Positions 15,807 through 23,087 are shown, counted from the first letter of the stretch. The stretch: DNA of 32,070 bases from Chloroflexota bacterium (GCA_028874175.1 JAPPLN010000112.1:1-32070), one strand, 5' to 3'. Notes: generated by a model not told the origin, from the sequence alone. Made by a program: numbers and translations.

Positions 15807-16076
15807 CCTGACGGGTCCCCGGGCGAGCAGCCATGCGGACCGTGCCAGCCACGGGTGCGGGCGTCAATTCCGGACGCTGGCGATCCCGGCGGCAACGAGG
15901 CGGGTGGCCGGAAGGGACGGTCCCTCAGCGGCCAAAGCTATGCTGGGCATGCGCGTCAAGCGGCCCAGCCGTGCCAAGGGTGGGATGCGCTTGGTACCGC
16001 CGCGGCAGCGACCCGCAACCAGGGTCAAGCCGCCGAGATGCCGGGGAATCCTCCGGCATGCGAGGGAGTCAGTAAC

Positions 16077-16502
16077 GTGGCAGTTGACGCGCACCCGATC
16101 ACGCAGGATGAGTTGCGGTTCGAATTGGGCCGCACACAGGACGAATTCCGTGCAGAGGCGAGTCGGACGCGTGAGGAGTTTCGGGCTGAGCTCGGCCGGA
16201 CTCGGGAGGACTTTCAGGCCGCGCTGACGCAAACGCGAGAAGAGTTTCAGGCCGGGCTGGCCCAGACAAGGGAAGAGATTCGAGCTGCGAGAGAAGAGTC
16301 TCGAGATGCTCAGAGCCGAACTCGCGAAGAGTTCCGAGTCCAAATGAACCTGCTGCGCACCGAGATCGTGACCCACTACGCCACCAAGGCGGACCTGCAT
16401 TCGCTTGAGTCACGCCTGGTCAGGTGGATGATTGGCTTGATGATCGGCTCGGTGGGCACCGCGGTCGCCTTCGCCGTAGCCGCCGATCGGCTGTGGTCCT
16501 GA
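16077..16502 (+). CDS. Membrane-anchored hendecad coiled-coil protein
   Basis: 141 aa from a GTG at 16077, preceded by GAGGGAG about nine bases upstream. Residues about 20-90 consist of 11-residue repeats with the core T-R-E-E-F-x-A-x-L-x-x (five full units, one shortened to seven residues, then one more), the pattern of a right-handed hendecad coiled coil. A KADLHSLESRLVRW segment and a single hydrophobic helix (117-136, WMIGLMIGSVGTAVAFAVAA) follow. This C-terminal arrangement resembles DUF1640/CCDC90-type proteins, small coiled-coil membrane proteins of unknown function, but I cannot confirm the family. A cytoplasmic coil tethered to the membrane is the likely topology. Repeats may expand or contract by recombination, since their DNA is also repetitive. 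Confidence 0.75.
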   Translation: MAVDAHPITQDELRFELGRTQDEFRAEASRTREEFRAELGRTREDFQAALTQTREEFQAGLAQTREEIRAAREESRDAQSRTREEFRVQMNLLRTEIVTHYATKADLHSLESRLVRWMIGLMIGSVGTAVAFAVAADRLWS

Positions 16503-16638
16503 AGCCCGTCTGAGCACGACGGCATTGCGCGTCGGGCAATGGGCTAGGGAATCTCGTACTCGTACACGTCGGGCGACCCACAGGCCGCCTGCCCATTGAA
16601 TCGGGGTACTATTGGCGACTGGCCGCCGGACTCAAGCC

Positions 16639-16863
16639 GTGATTTCCAGGCGTCACCTCATTCGTCGTGCGCCCGCAGTGCTGGTCGCCCTGGGCGCCGT
16701 GTCGGCCGCTGCGTGCGCCGGGTCGGACGCCGACGCCCCGGGCGGCTACAGTTTCCCCAGGGTCGGGGACGGGCACCAGTACTACATCTCCGAGGAAGAG
16801 CGCGCGAAACTGCAGGAGCAGGCCGCCGCTGGTTACACTCCCACCCCCACCTCCGGTAGCTGA
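16639..16863 (+). CDS. Tiny Tat-type lipoprotein, tandem copy 1
   Basis: 74 aa, no family recognised. The GTG start at 16639 is preferred over a TTG at 16612 because it aligns the protein with its downstream paralogue (ISRRHLIRRAP versus KSRRHILRFAP). It has a twin-arginine-like motif SRRHLIR (3-9), a hydrophobic stretch and a lipobox-like AAAC ending at Cys26. The mature part is only about 48 residues: DAPGGYSFP, then YYISEEERAKLQEQA, then a Thr/Pro/Ser tail. Cys26 would be lipidated, leaving a short acidic peptide outside the membrane. The lipobox is weak (Ala at -3). It stands 18 bases ahead of the paralogue and is probably co-transcribed with it. Confidence 0.65.
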   Translation: MISRRHLIRRAPAVLVALGAVSAAACAGSDADAPGGYSFPRVGDGHQYYISEEERAKLQEQAAAGYTPTPTSGS

Positions 16864-16881
16864 CGAGCCGAAGACCGACCA

Positions 16882-17124
16882 GTGAAGTCACGACGGCACA
16901 TCCTAAGATTTGCGCCTGTTGCCCTGCTCGGGCTGACGGCGCTCAGTGCTTGTGGCAGCGAGGTCGATGCCCCGGGCGGCTACGCCTTCCCCAAGCAGCG
17001 CCCCAGCAGCGATGACTACATGAGCCCGGAGGACCGCGAAAAGCTCCGCCAGCAAGCCCTCGCCGACAAGGCCGAACGCGAGAGCCAGCAGGCCCAGCAG
17101 TCAACCCCCGCCAGCGGCGGCTAG
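16882..17124 (+). CDS. Tiny Tat-type lipoprotein, tandem copy 2
   Basis: 80 aa from a GTG at 16882, no family recognised. The signal region is MKSRRHILRFAPVALLGLTALSAC, with twin arginines at 4-5 and a good lipobox LSAC (21-24). The mature region repeats the pattern of the preceding gene: DAPGGYAFP, then DYMSPEDREKLRQQA, followed by a Gln/Ser/Ala-rich tail. The charged helix-forming segment and disordered tail suggest a small surface adaptor or partner of a larger envelope complex, but this is speculation. The same R-R-x-x-L-R type signal is seen on the solute-binding proteins at 506 and 2637, pointing to heavy use of Tat-dependent lipoprotein export in this organism. Confidence 0.68.
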   Translation: MKSRRHILRFAPVALLGLTALSACGSEVDAPGGYAFPKQRPSSDDYMSPEDREKLRQQALADKAERESQQAQQSTPASGG

Positions 17125-17140
17125 GCTCTAAGGCTTGCGC

Positions 17141-17162
17141 ACGCCGCTTGTGAAGGCGGCGT
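17141..17162 (+). terminator. Weak hairpin after the tiny lipoproteins
   Basis: ACGCCGC (17141-17147) pairs with GCGGCGT (17156-17162) around an eight-base loop, 17 bases after the stop codon and just ahead of the SDR gene. The following sequence is only mildly T-rich (CTCTGTTCT). It may partly terminate the lipoprotein transcript. Confidence 0.4.
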
Positions 17163-17181
17163 CTCTGTTCTGAGGTTCGCA

Positions 17182-17952
17182 ATGGGTGTCCTGGATCGAT
17201 TCAGCCTGGCTGGCACGACGGCGCTGGTTACCGGCGGCGGAACCGGGATTGGCAAGGCGCTGGCGGTTGGGTTTGCGGAGGCTGGCGCTGACGTTGTGGT
17301 GTGTGGCCGGACCCAGGCGACGTTGGACGATGCGGCCGCAGATATCGAAGCCGCCGGCCGGCGTGCGCTGGCGCTGACGGCTGACGTTACGAAGGCGGAC
17401 GAGGTCAACGCGCTGATCGATCAGGTCATTGACGCCTGGGGCCGTCTCGACATCGCCTGCAATAACGCCGGGGTCAACAACTGGGTCGACGCGGCGGAGA
17501 TGTCGGAAGAGGACTGGGACTGGATATACGACACCAACGTCAAGGGCGCGTTTCTCTGCTCGCAGGCTGAAGCCCGCGTGATGATTGCCGCCGGCCGCGG
17601 CTCGATCATCAACCTGGCGTCGATCTCCGCCATCATTACCAACCGCCCGCAGCCGCAGTCGCACTACAACTCGTCCAAGGCTGCGCTGGTGCAGCTATCC
17701 AAGTCCATGGCCGCCGAATGGGCGCCGCACGGCGTGCGGGTCAACTCGCTGAGCCCCGGCTACACCCGCACCGAGATGGCCGACGCCCCGCGCACCCGCG
17801 AAGCCCAGCCGATTTGGAATCGCGACACCCCCCTGGGCCGCATGGCCGAGGTCAAGGAGTTACAGGGCGCCGCCGTCTTCCTGGCCTCCGACGCCTCCTC
17901 CTACGTCACCGGCCACGACCTCATCGTGGATGGCGGCTTCACCGTCTGGTAG
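17182..17952 (+). CDS. Short-chain dehydrogenase/reductase (SDR, classical)
   Basis: NAD(P)-dependent oxidoreductase, 256 aa, the usual length of classical SDRs. The cofactor motif TGGGTGIG is at 17-24, the structural NNAG at 94-97, and the catalytic residues Ser149, Tyr162 and Lys166 (YNSSK) are all present. The post-catalytic segment VNSLSPGYTRTEM and the C-terminus ASDASSYVTGHDLIVDGGFTVW are typical of sugar-alcohol and 3-ketoacyl-type SDRs, such as gluconate 5-dehydrogenase or sorbose reductase relatives. Arg/Thr after the second strand (CGRTQATL) suggests NADP is accepted. A role in sugar-acid metabolism is inferred from the surrounding enolase-superfamily and Gfo/Idh genes. It converges with the DUF418 gene 16 bases downstream. 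Confidence 0.92.
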   Translation: MGVLDRFSLAGTTALVTGGGTGIGKALAVGFAEAGADVVVCGRTQATLDDAAADIEAAGRRALALTADVTKADEVNALIDQVIDAWGRLDIACNNAGVNNWVDAAEMSEEDWDWIYDTNVKGAFLCSQAEARVMIAAGRGSIINLASISAIITNRPQPQSHYNSSKAALVQLSKSMAAEWAPHGVRVNSLSPGYTRTEMADAPRTREAQPIWNRDTPLGRMAEVKELQGAAVFLASDASSYVTGHDLIVDGGFTVW

Positions 17953-17968
17953 GACCGCGATTGCGGCG

Positions 17969-19204
17969 TCAGGCTCGGCGCAGGGCCTGTCCCCGCCGGT
18001 ACGTCGCAACGCGCCACAGCCACTCGGCCGGACCGAAGCGGAACCGCTGCATCCAGGCCTGCGACCACCACAGCTGCAGCGACCACACGGCCAGGACAAA
18101 CAGCAGAATGCCCGCGCGGTTTACGGGCGCGGCGTCCAGGATTACCGTCAGGACCAGCACGCCCAGCACCGTCTGCGTCAGGTAGTTGGTGAGGGCCATG
18201 CGGCCGACGGCTCGGAAGCGCTGTTTCAGGGCGCTGTCCGGGCCTCGATTCCAGAGCACGATCAGGCTCATATAACCCAGCGAAGCCGGAATCGTGCCGA
18301 GCGTATTGGGAACCTGCCCGATGAACGCCACGTCCCTGGAATAGTCGCCCAGCGCCGTGACCAAGGCCCCGGCTGCGGCGAGCGGCAGGCCGACGCCGAT
18401 CCCTACGCCGGCCACCAACCGGTACGTCCTGGCCGACCAATCCCCCTGCATGAAACCCAGGCGGTACAGCCCGGCGCCCATCAGGATCATGCCCAGGCCG
18501 CGCAGGAAGTAGCCCATGATCGAGAGCCCCAGCACCGCGCCGTTGAGACCGGCGAAATCGACGTCGTCACCCCGGGAGGGCGTCCAAACGCCGCTGAGCG
18601 CGACGTCGGTTGCGTTGGTGACGGCTTGCATCAGGAGCAGCACGGGAATGGATAGCGCGAAGACACCTGCGCCGATTCCGATAAGCCATGGACCCGGGAG
18701 CCTCCGCAAGGCGATGAGGAACAGGGCCGACACGGCATAGACGATCAGAACGTCGCCTTCCCACAGCAGGCCGTGCAGGATGCCGATGCCCAGCAGCAAT
18801 GCATTGCGCCAGAGGTTCAGCAGGACGGGCCGCCCGCCTTTGGCCTCCGCCCGCTCGATGAACAGCAGGATCCCGGCGCCAAAGAGCAGCGAGAACAGCC
18901 CCATGAACTTCTGGTCAACGAAGATCTCGCCGCCAATGCCGACCGCCCAGTCCAGCCAGGACTCCGAACCGCCCGCGCTTAGGTTGAGGTAGGGCACCCG
19001 TCCGAACTTGAAGTGGACGGCGTTCATCAGCAGGATCCCCAACACGGCCACCCCGCGCACCAGGTCCAGGCTGGTTATGCGCGACGACTCTCCGACTGGC
19101 CCGGCGGCGGATTCCTGCTTCAAAGTCTCACGAGCCCCTGTCCCGTTATCTGTCGGCTCCTGCCTACTGCCGTCCGCCCAGCGGCACGTCGCGGCCTTCG
19201 TCAA
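17969..19204 (-). CDS. DUF418 (YeiB-like) multipass membrane protein
   Basis: 411 aa if the ATG at 19204 is used. That overlaps the end of the DUF5069 gene by 41 bases; a TTG at 19123, with AGGGG upstream, would avoid the overlap. The sequence after about residue 42 reads RITSLDLVRGVAVLGILLMNAV, the hallmark opening of DUF418/YeiB proteins. Several hydrophobic helices follow, and the conserved C-terminal DUF418 region is present (GRMALTNYLTQTVLGVLVL, then a WRVATYRRGQALRR tail). These are inner-membrane proteins related to the acyltransferase/HGSNAT superfamily, with poorly defined roles. It is probably translationally linked to the upstream DUF5069 gene. Confidence 0.85.
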   Translation of the reverse strand: MTKAATCRWADGSRQEPTDNGTGARETLKQESAAGPVGESSRITSLDLVRGVAVLGILLMNAVHFKFGRVPYLNLSAGGSESWLDWAVGIGGEIFVDQKFMGLFSLLFGAGILLFIERAEAKGGRPVLLNLWRNALLLGIGILHGLLWEGDVLIVYAVSALFLIALRRLPGPWLIGIGAGVFALSIPVLLLMQAVTNATDVALSGVWTPSRGDDVDFAGLNGAVLGLSIMGYFLRGLGMILMGAGLYRLGFMQGDWSARTYRLVAGVGIGVGLPLAAAGALVTALGDYSRDVAFIGQVPNTLGTIPASLGYMSLIVLWNRGPDSALKQRFRAVGRMALTNYLTQTVLGVLVLTVILDAAPVNRAGILLFVLAVWSLQLWWSQAWMQRFRFGPAEWLWRVATYRRGQALRRA

Positions 19205-19604
19205 GGTCCAGGCGGTCGAACTGGCGGCAGACGTCGCTGCGGTGCGACTGGCCGATGTCGGCCATGAACTGCCAGAAGCGCTCGCGGGCCGCGTCGTCGT
19301 CGGGCGTCCGCGTCATCATCTCGTGGTTGAACGCCATGATCTCGGTGGCGGACCGCGGCCTCATCCGCGCCTTCACCCAGGCCCAGACTTCCTCGTCGCT
19401 CTCGCGCGCGGCCACCGCGTCCACAAAGTCCTGCGCCTCGATCCCGAGGAACTCCAGCAGCATCCCCGAGAAGAAGGTGCGGGAAATGTAGTCTCCCAGC
19501 TTTCCGTCAATCTCCGCCCGTACCTTGTCGATGGCCCGCGGCAAAAACACGATCCCATGCATCGACTCATACGGACTCCGCGGTACCCCATTCACCAGAT
19601 CCAT
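19164..19604 (-). CDS. DUF5069-family protein
   Basis: 146 aa, cytoplasmic and soluble; function unknown. The sequence begins MDLVNGVPRSPYESMHGIVFLPRAIDKVRAEIDGKLGDYIS, which I recognise as the R-S-P-x-E-x-x-x-G-I-x-x-L-x-R-x-x-D-K-x-R pattern of DUF5069 proteins. A helical middle follows (FLGIEAQDFVDAV, EEVWAWVKARM). The start at 19604 has a plausible AAAGGTG ribosome-binding site about ten bases upstream. It is the first gene of a leftward pair with the DUF418 membrane protein. A long non-coding region with palindromes lies upstream and could hold its promoter. Confidence 0.8.
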   Translation of the reverse strand: MDLVNGVPRSPYESMHGIVFLPRAIDKVRAEIDGKLGDYISRTFFSGMLLEFLGIEAQDFVDAVAARESDEEVWAWVKARMRPRSATEIMAFNHEMMTRTPDDDAARERFWQFMADIGQSHRSDVCRQFDRLDLDEGRDVPLGGRQ

Positions 19605-19785
19605 ATCAGCAACACCTTTCTAGGAGCCGGTGGCTCGATCGGCCGGAACTCGATGGTGATTCTCCGCGCAACGATCCGCAAGCACCGACGGCTGTCCGAG
19701 GTTCCGGACCGAGACATAGCGCGGCCTTCCGGCGCCGCGCGTCCGGCCCTCGCCAGCCGGACGCGTCTTGCCTCTAGTTCACATG

Positions 19786-19797
19786 CAGTGTACACTG
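19786..19797. promoter_or_regulatory. 12-bp palindrome, candidate operator
   Basis: CAGTGTACACTG is a perfect palindrome in the divergent intergenic region. It overlaps TACACT, which with TTGCCT at 19768-19773 (17-base spacing) forms a weak rightward promoter-like pair. The regulator is unknown. Confidence 0.35.
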
Positions 19798-19906
19798 GCA
19801 GCCATGAACGTGCAACAGGTTTTTCCGATGGCCCGCCTCTCGACCGCTTCGCGCCCGCCGACTGGCGCCTCCGTTTCCTCGCCCGGAAAGCGCCCGTTCC
19901 CAGGTC

Positions 19907-19930
19907 AGGAGTTTTTTGGAAAAAACTCCT
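19907..19930. repeat. Twin hairpin element, copy 1
   Basis: AGGAGTTTTTT (19907-19917) and AAAAAACTCCT (19920-19930) form a perfect 11-bp stem with a two-base GG centre. CAGGTC precedes it directly, as it does copy 2. The arms are unlike the GC-rich surroundings. Confidence 0.75.
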
Positions 19931-20065
19931 ACGTGCGCGAAGCAGCCCGATTTGGCGCCCCCGGCTCGCCTTCGCGCAGTTCAGCCGTCCGCAGCTCGTC
20001 CGTGCCCCGCCGCCTCGCCGATCTTCGCCCCCGCCCGCTGGCTCAACCGTGCCCCGATTCAGGTC

Positions 20066-20089
20066 AGGAGTTTCTTAGAAGAAACTCCT
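20066..20089. repeat. Twin hairpin element, copy 2
   Basis: AGGAGTTTCTT (20066-20076) and AAGAAACTCCT (20079-20089) form a perfect 11-bp stem with an AG centre. Relative to copy 1, one arm has T to C and the other the matching A to G, so pairing is preserved. It begins 159 bases after copy 1 and is likewise preceded by CAGGTC. Confidence 0.75.
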
Positions 20090-20144
20090 CGTGTGCACGG
20101 GTGCACCATCGCCCCCTCGCCGGCGCGATGCACCGCACGGCCGG

Positions 20145-20181
20145 CTGGCACCATGAGGTTGGTTGTTCGCTACCGTGCCAG
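20145..20181 (+). promoter_or_regulatory. Leader inverted repeat before the first enolase paralogue
   Basis: CTGGCAC (20145-20151) and GTGCCAG (20175-20181) are inverted repeats 23 bases apart, ending 8 bases before the ATG at 20190. The same arms with the same spacing precede the paralogue at 21888. It could be a translational hairpin covering the ribosome-binding region or a protein operator. Confidence 0.45.
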
Positions 20182-20189
20182 GCGCTGCC

Positions 20190-21341
20190 ATGAAGATTGC
20201 TGATATCCAGTTTTACTCCTTCAACCCGGGCCGTCGGAACCTGGAAGTGGTGCGGGTCGAGTCGGACAACGGGTACTACGGCTGGGGTGAGATAGGCCTG
20301 ACTTCGCGGGACCGGGCGGTGCGCGGGGCCGTGTCGCACTTTCGCGACTTCCTGATCGGGCAGGACCCGCGGCGGATCGGGCGGATCTGGCAGGAGACGT
20401 ACCGCAGCCAGTATTTCGAGGGCGGGCGGGTGCTGACCAGCGCCATGTCGGCCATCGACATTGCGCTGCACGACCTGGTGGCGAAAAGCCTCGGGATTCC
20501 CGTCTACCAGCTGCTGGGCGGTAAGCAGCGCGACTTCGTGCCGTGTTTCGTCACCACGAACTCACGGAACCAGGACGACCTGGTCGAGGAGGTGAAGGGC
20601 CTGGTGGCGGAGGGCTGGGAGTGCATCCGGACCCTGGTGTGGGGCCTCTGGGAGACCGAGGGGCAGGTCTTTGCGCCGCGCGAGTCCGTGGCCATCACCG
20701 CCGAGTGGCACACGGCGGTGCGGGAGGCCGTGGGGCCGGGTCCGGTGATAGGGCCGGACTACCACCACCGGCTGAGCGTGGCCGAGGCGGCCTCCTACTG
20801 CCAGCGCATGCCGCCGGGGACTATCGATTTTCTCGAAGAACCGATCCGCGACGAGACGCCGGCGGCTTACGCGACGCTGCGGTCAATGACCGACATCCCG
20901 TTCGCCATTGGCGAGGAGTTCTCCAGCAAGTGGCAGTTCGCGCCGTATATCGAGCAGGGGCTGACGAACTTCGCCAGGCTGGACATTTGCAACGTGGGCG
21001 GGTTTACGGAGGCGATGAAGGTGGCGGGCTGGTGCGAGACCCACTACATCGACCTGATGCCGCATAACCCGCTGGGGCCGGTCTGCACCGCCGCGAGCGT
21101 GCAACTGGGCGCGGCCGTGCCCAACTGGGCCTGGTTGGAAGACCGAACGGTTGACCTGGGCCGGCTGTACTCGGATGAGATCTTTCCCGTCCAACCCAAG
21201 CTGGACGGGGTCTGGTATCCGGTGCTCGACACCCCCGGCCTGGGCGTGGAGATCGACCTGGACGTCATCAAGGAGATTCCCTCCCGCCAGACCGAAACCC
21301 CGCATACGGTTCGACCGGACGGGTCCGTTACGAACTTCTGA
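20190..21341 (+). CDS. Enolase-superfamily protein (mandelate racemase/MLE family), paralogue 1
   Basis: 383 aa from the ATG at 20190 (MKIADIQFYSF); upstream TTG and GTG codons in frame would lie within the leader inverted repeat. Capping domain then barrel. Metal ligands are Asp190 (GPDYHHRLS), Glu216 (FLEEPI) and Glu242 (IGEEFSS), spaced 26 residues apart as expected. His292 lies in MPHNPLGP at the position of the catalytic base of galactonate-dehydratase-like enzymes. A segment VYQLLGGKQRDFVPCFVTT marks the start of the barrel. Members dehydrate or epimerise acid sugars; no substrate can be assigned. It is highly similar to the gene at 21888, from which it is separated by about 550 bases holding a DUF2283 gene. 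It is only distantly similar to the enolase-superfamily gene at 12665. Confidence 0.9.
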   Translation: MKIADIQFYSFNPGRRNLEVVRVESDNGYYGWGEIGLTSRDRAVRGAVSHFRDFLIGQDPRRIGRIWQETYRSQYFEGGRVLTSAMSAIDIALHDLVAKSLGIPVYQLLGGKQRDFVPCFVTTNSRNQDDLVEEVKGLVAEGWECIRTLVWGLWETEGQVFAPRESVAITAEWHTAVREAVGPGPVIGPDYHHRLSVAEAASYCQRMPPGTIDFLEEPIRDETPAAYATLRSMTDIPFAIGEEFSSKWQFAPYIEQGLTNFARLDICNVGGFTEAMKVAGWCETHYIDLMPHNPLGPVCTAASVQLGAAVPNWAWLEDRTVDLGRLYSDEIFPVQPKLDGVWYPVLDTPGLGVEIDLDVIKEIPSRQTETPHTVRPDGSVTNF

Positions 21342-21615
21342 GCGTCGTGGGCACGATGGACAGGACTTTCCACGGCTAGATGAAGCGCCGGAGAGACCCT
21401 TGGGTAATCCGAGGCTGGGTGCCCGGAAGACCCCTCACCGAATTCGGCCGAAGACGGCCGATTCTGCCTCTCCCCTCGGAGAGGGTGAAGAACGGCGTCC
21501 CCTTGATTGGATTGAGACCGAACACCGTTGCTATCCCCGGGGCGCGAGTAAGAGCGGTCGCCCCCTGGAGGACGAGGGGGCGTATTGCAAGGGTCTCTCT
21601 CCGGAGCGAACGGGC
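21342..21615. other. Hairpin-rich intergenic segment
   Basis: Several short perfect inverted repeats are packed here. CCTCTCC/GGAGAGG with a CCTC loop lies at 21467-21484, CGCCCCCT/AGGGGGCG with an eight-base loop at 21559-21582, and two CGGCCG boxes at 21445-21460. No T-run follows any of them. The open frames here look non-coding. This is probably dispersed repeat material. Confidence 0.5.
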
Positions 21616-21813
21616 GTGAGAGTGATCTACGAACCCGCGACGGACACGATGGTCATTAGCCCGAGGGAATCGGCCATTGAGGAGAGCGAAGAGGTTCGAC
21701 CGGGCGTGATCGCGGACTTTGATGCGGCCGGTGAGGTCGTGCGCTTTGAGGTGCTTGACGCATCGCGTGTTGTTGAGAATCCGCGCGAGATGCGCTTCGT
21801 GATAGCCGAGTAG
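21616..21813 (+). CDS. DUF2283-family small protein
   Basis: 65 aa from a GTG at 21616. The sequence MRVIYEPATDTMVISPRES, then SEEVRPGVIADFDAAGEVVRFEVLDASRVV, fits the DUF2283 pattern (an opening Y-x-x-x-x-D-x-x-x-I, then the E-x-x-P-G-V-x-x-D-x-x-x-x-G-x-x-V-x-x-E-V-L-D-A-S core). The family is small, soluble and of unknown function; members often sit beside DUF4258 proteins in apparent toxin-antitoxin-like pairs, but no DUF4258 partner is recognisable here. It lies alone between the two enolase-superfamily paralogues, in a segment full of short inverted repeats, and may have inserted with that segment. Confidence 0.75.
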   Translation: MRVIYEPATDTMVISPRESAIEESEEVRPGVIADFDAAGEVVRFEVLDASRVVENPREMRFVIAE

Positions 21814-21842
21814 CAACTCAGCGCGCCGAGTCGCGCAGCCGG

Positions 21843-21879
21843 CTGGCACCATGAGGCGTGCCGTCCGCCACCGTGCCAG
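21843..21879 (+). promoter_or_regulatory. Leader inverted repeat before the second enolase paralogue
   Basis: CTGGCAC (21843-21849) and GTGCCAG (21873-21879) repeat the arrangement at 20145-20181: identical arms, the same 23-base spacing, and eight bases to the ATG. The intervening bases differ more than the arms do, which supports selection on the arms. Confidence 0.45.
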
Positions 21880-21887
21880 GCGCCGTT

Positions 21888-23042
21888 ATGAAAATCGCCG
21901 ACATCCAGTTCCACGCCTTCAACCCGGGCTTCCGCAACGTGCAGACCGTGCGGATCGAGTCCGATAACGGCTACTACGGCTGGGGCGAGGCCGGCCTGAG
22001 CACCCGCGACCTGGCGGTGGGCGGGGCGGTGTCGCACTTTCGCGACTTCCTGATCGGCCAGGACCCCCGGCGCATCGGGCGCATCTGGCAGGAGGTCTAT
22101 CGCAGCCAGTACTTCGAGGGCGGGCGTGTGCTCACCTCCGCGATGTCGGCCATTGACATCGCCCTACACGACCTGGTGGCCAAGAGCCTCGGGATTCCCG
22201 TCTACCAGCTCCTCGGCGGCAAGCAGCGCGACTTCGTGCCCTGCTTCGTGACCACGCGCTCCAGCGACCTGGACGACCTGATCGCGGAGGTGAAGGGCCT
22301 GGTGGCGGATGGCTGGGAGTGCATCCGCACCTCCATGTACGGACCCGGGATCAGCGACGGCAGTAACCGCTTCGAGCCGCGCGAGTCCGTGGCCGTCACC
22401 GCCGAGTGGCACACGGCGCTGCGCGAGGCCGTTGGACCGGGCCCGGTGCTGGGCCCCGACTACCACCACCGCCTGAGCGTGGCCGAGGCGGCCTCTTACT
22501 GCCAGCGCATGCCGCCGGGAACCATCGACTTCCTGGAAGAGCCGATCCGCGACGAGAGTCCGAGCGCCTACGCCACGTTGCGAACCATGACGGACGTGCC
22601 GTTTGCGATTGGCGAGGAGTTCTCCAGCAAGTGGCAGTTCGCGCCGTACATCGAGCAGGGCCTGACCAACTTCGCCCGCGTGGACATCTGCAACGTGGGC
22701 GGGTTCACGGAAGCTATGAAGGTGGCCGGCTGGTGCGAGGTGCACTACATCGACCTGATGCCGCACAACCCGCTGGGGCCGGTGTGTACGGCGGCCAGCG
22801 TGCACATGGGCGCGGCCGTGCCGAACTGGGCCTGGCTGGAAGACCGCGGACCCGACCTGGGACGGCTCTATTCCGATGAGCTCTTCCCGGTGCAGCACAA
22901 GCTGGACGGCGTCTGGTACCCCGTGCTCGACACGCCGGGCCTGGGGGTTGAGATTGACCTGGACGTGGTCAAGGAACTCCCGGTCAGTCATTGGGAGGCC
23001 CCGCACCTCACCCGTCCCGACGGGTCGGTGACGAACTGGTAG
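21888..23042 (+). CDS. Enolase-superfamily protein (mandelate racemase/MLE family), paralogue 2
   Basis: 384 aa from the ATG at 21888 (MKIADIQFHAF), a close paralogue of the gene at 20190. The metal-ligand motifs are the same: GPDYHHRLS (Asp), FLEEPI (Glu) and IGEEFSSK (Glu), with the PHNPLGP His. The main difference is a loop at about residues 150-165, where SMYGPGISDGSNRFEPRES replaces LVWGLWETEGQVFAPRES (one residue longer). This region joins the early barrel strands and can line the active site, so the two may prefer different substrates. Both frames are intact. The close identity along with a duplicated leader indicates a tandem duplication that included the 5' region. The ABC exporter pair begins 45 bases downstream. 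Confidence 0.9.
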   Translation: MKIADIQFHAFNPGFRNVQTVRIESDNGYYGWGEAGLSTRDLAVGGAVSHFRDFLIGQDPRRIGRIWQEVYRSQYFEGGRVLTSAMSAIDIALHDLVAKSLGIPVYQLLGGKQRDFVPCFVTTRSSDLDDLIAEVKGLVADGWECIRTSMYGPGISDGSNRFEPRESVAVTAEWHTALREAVGPGPVLGPDYHHRLSVAEAASYCQRMPPGTIDFLEEPIRDESPSAYATLRTMTDVPFAIGEEFSSKWQFAPYIEQGLTNFARVDICNVGGFTEAMKVAGWCEVHYIDLMPHNPLGPVCTAASVHMGAAVPNWAWLEDRGPDLGRLYSDELFPVQHKLDGVWYPVLDTPGLGVEIDLDVVKELPVSHWEAPHLTRPDGSVTNW

Positions 23043-23087
23043 CGGGGGACTGACCATGGCGTCCTGCGGGTCAGCGGCGCTCGTGAG

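Larger units (their letters stand above)
19605..20189. other. 585-base non-coding region with palindromes and twin hairpins
   Basis: There is no convincing gene: the open frames are Ser/Pro/Arg-rich with no family resemblance. The stretch holds a 12-bp palindrome (19786-19797), two related hairpins (19907-19930 and 20066-20089) and an inverted repeat just before the next gene (20145-20181), listed individually. It separates a leftward and a rightward transcription unit. Confidence 0.6.

Noticed and set aside
14619-16076. A long rightward frame opposite the Gfo/Idh and aldo/keto reductase genes
   Set aside because: It is an antisense shadow; only its last 142 codons (from 16077) carry real coding features.
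19768-20193. A 141-residue rightward frame across the palindrome-rich region
   Set aside because: It is Ser/Pro/Arg-rich, has no family resemblance, runs through both hairpins and shows no codon pattern like the real genes around it.
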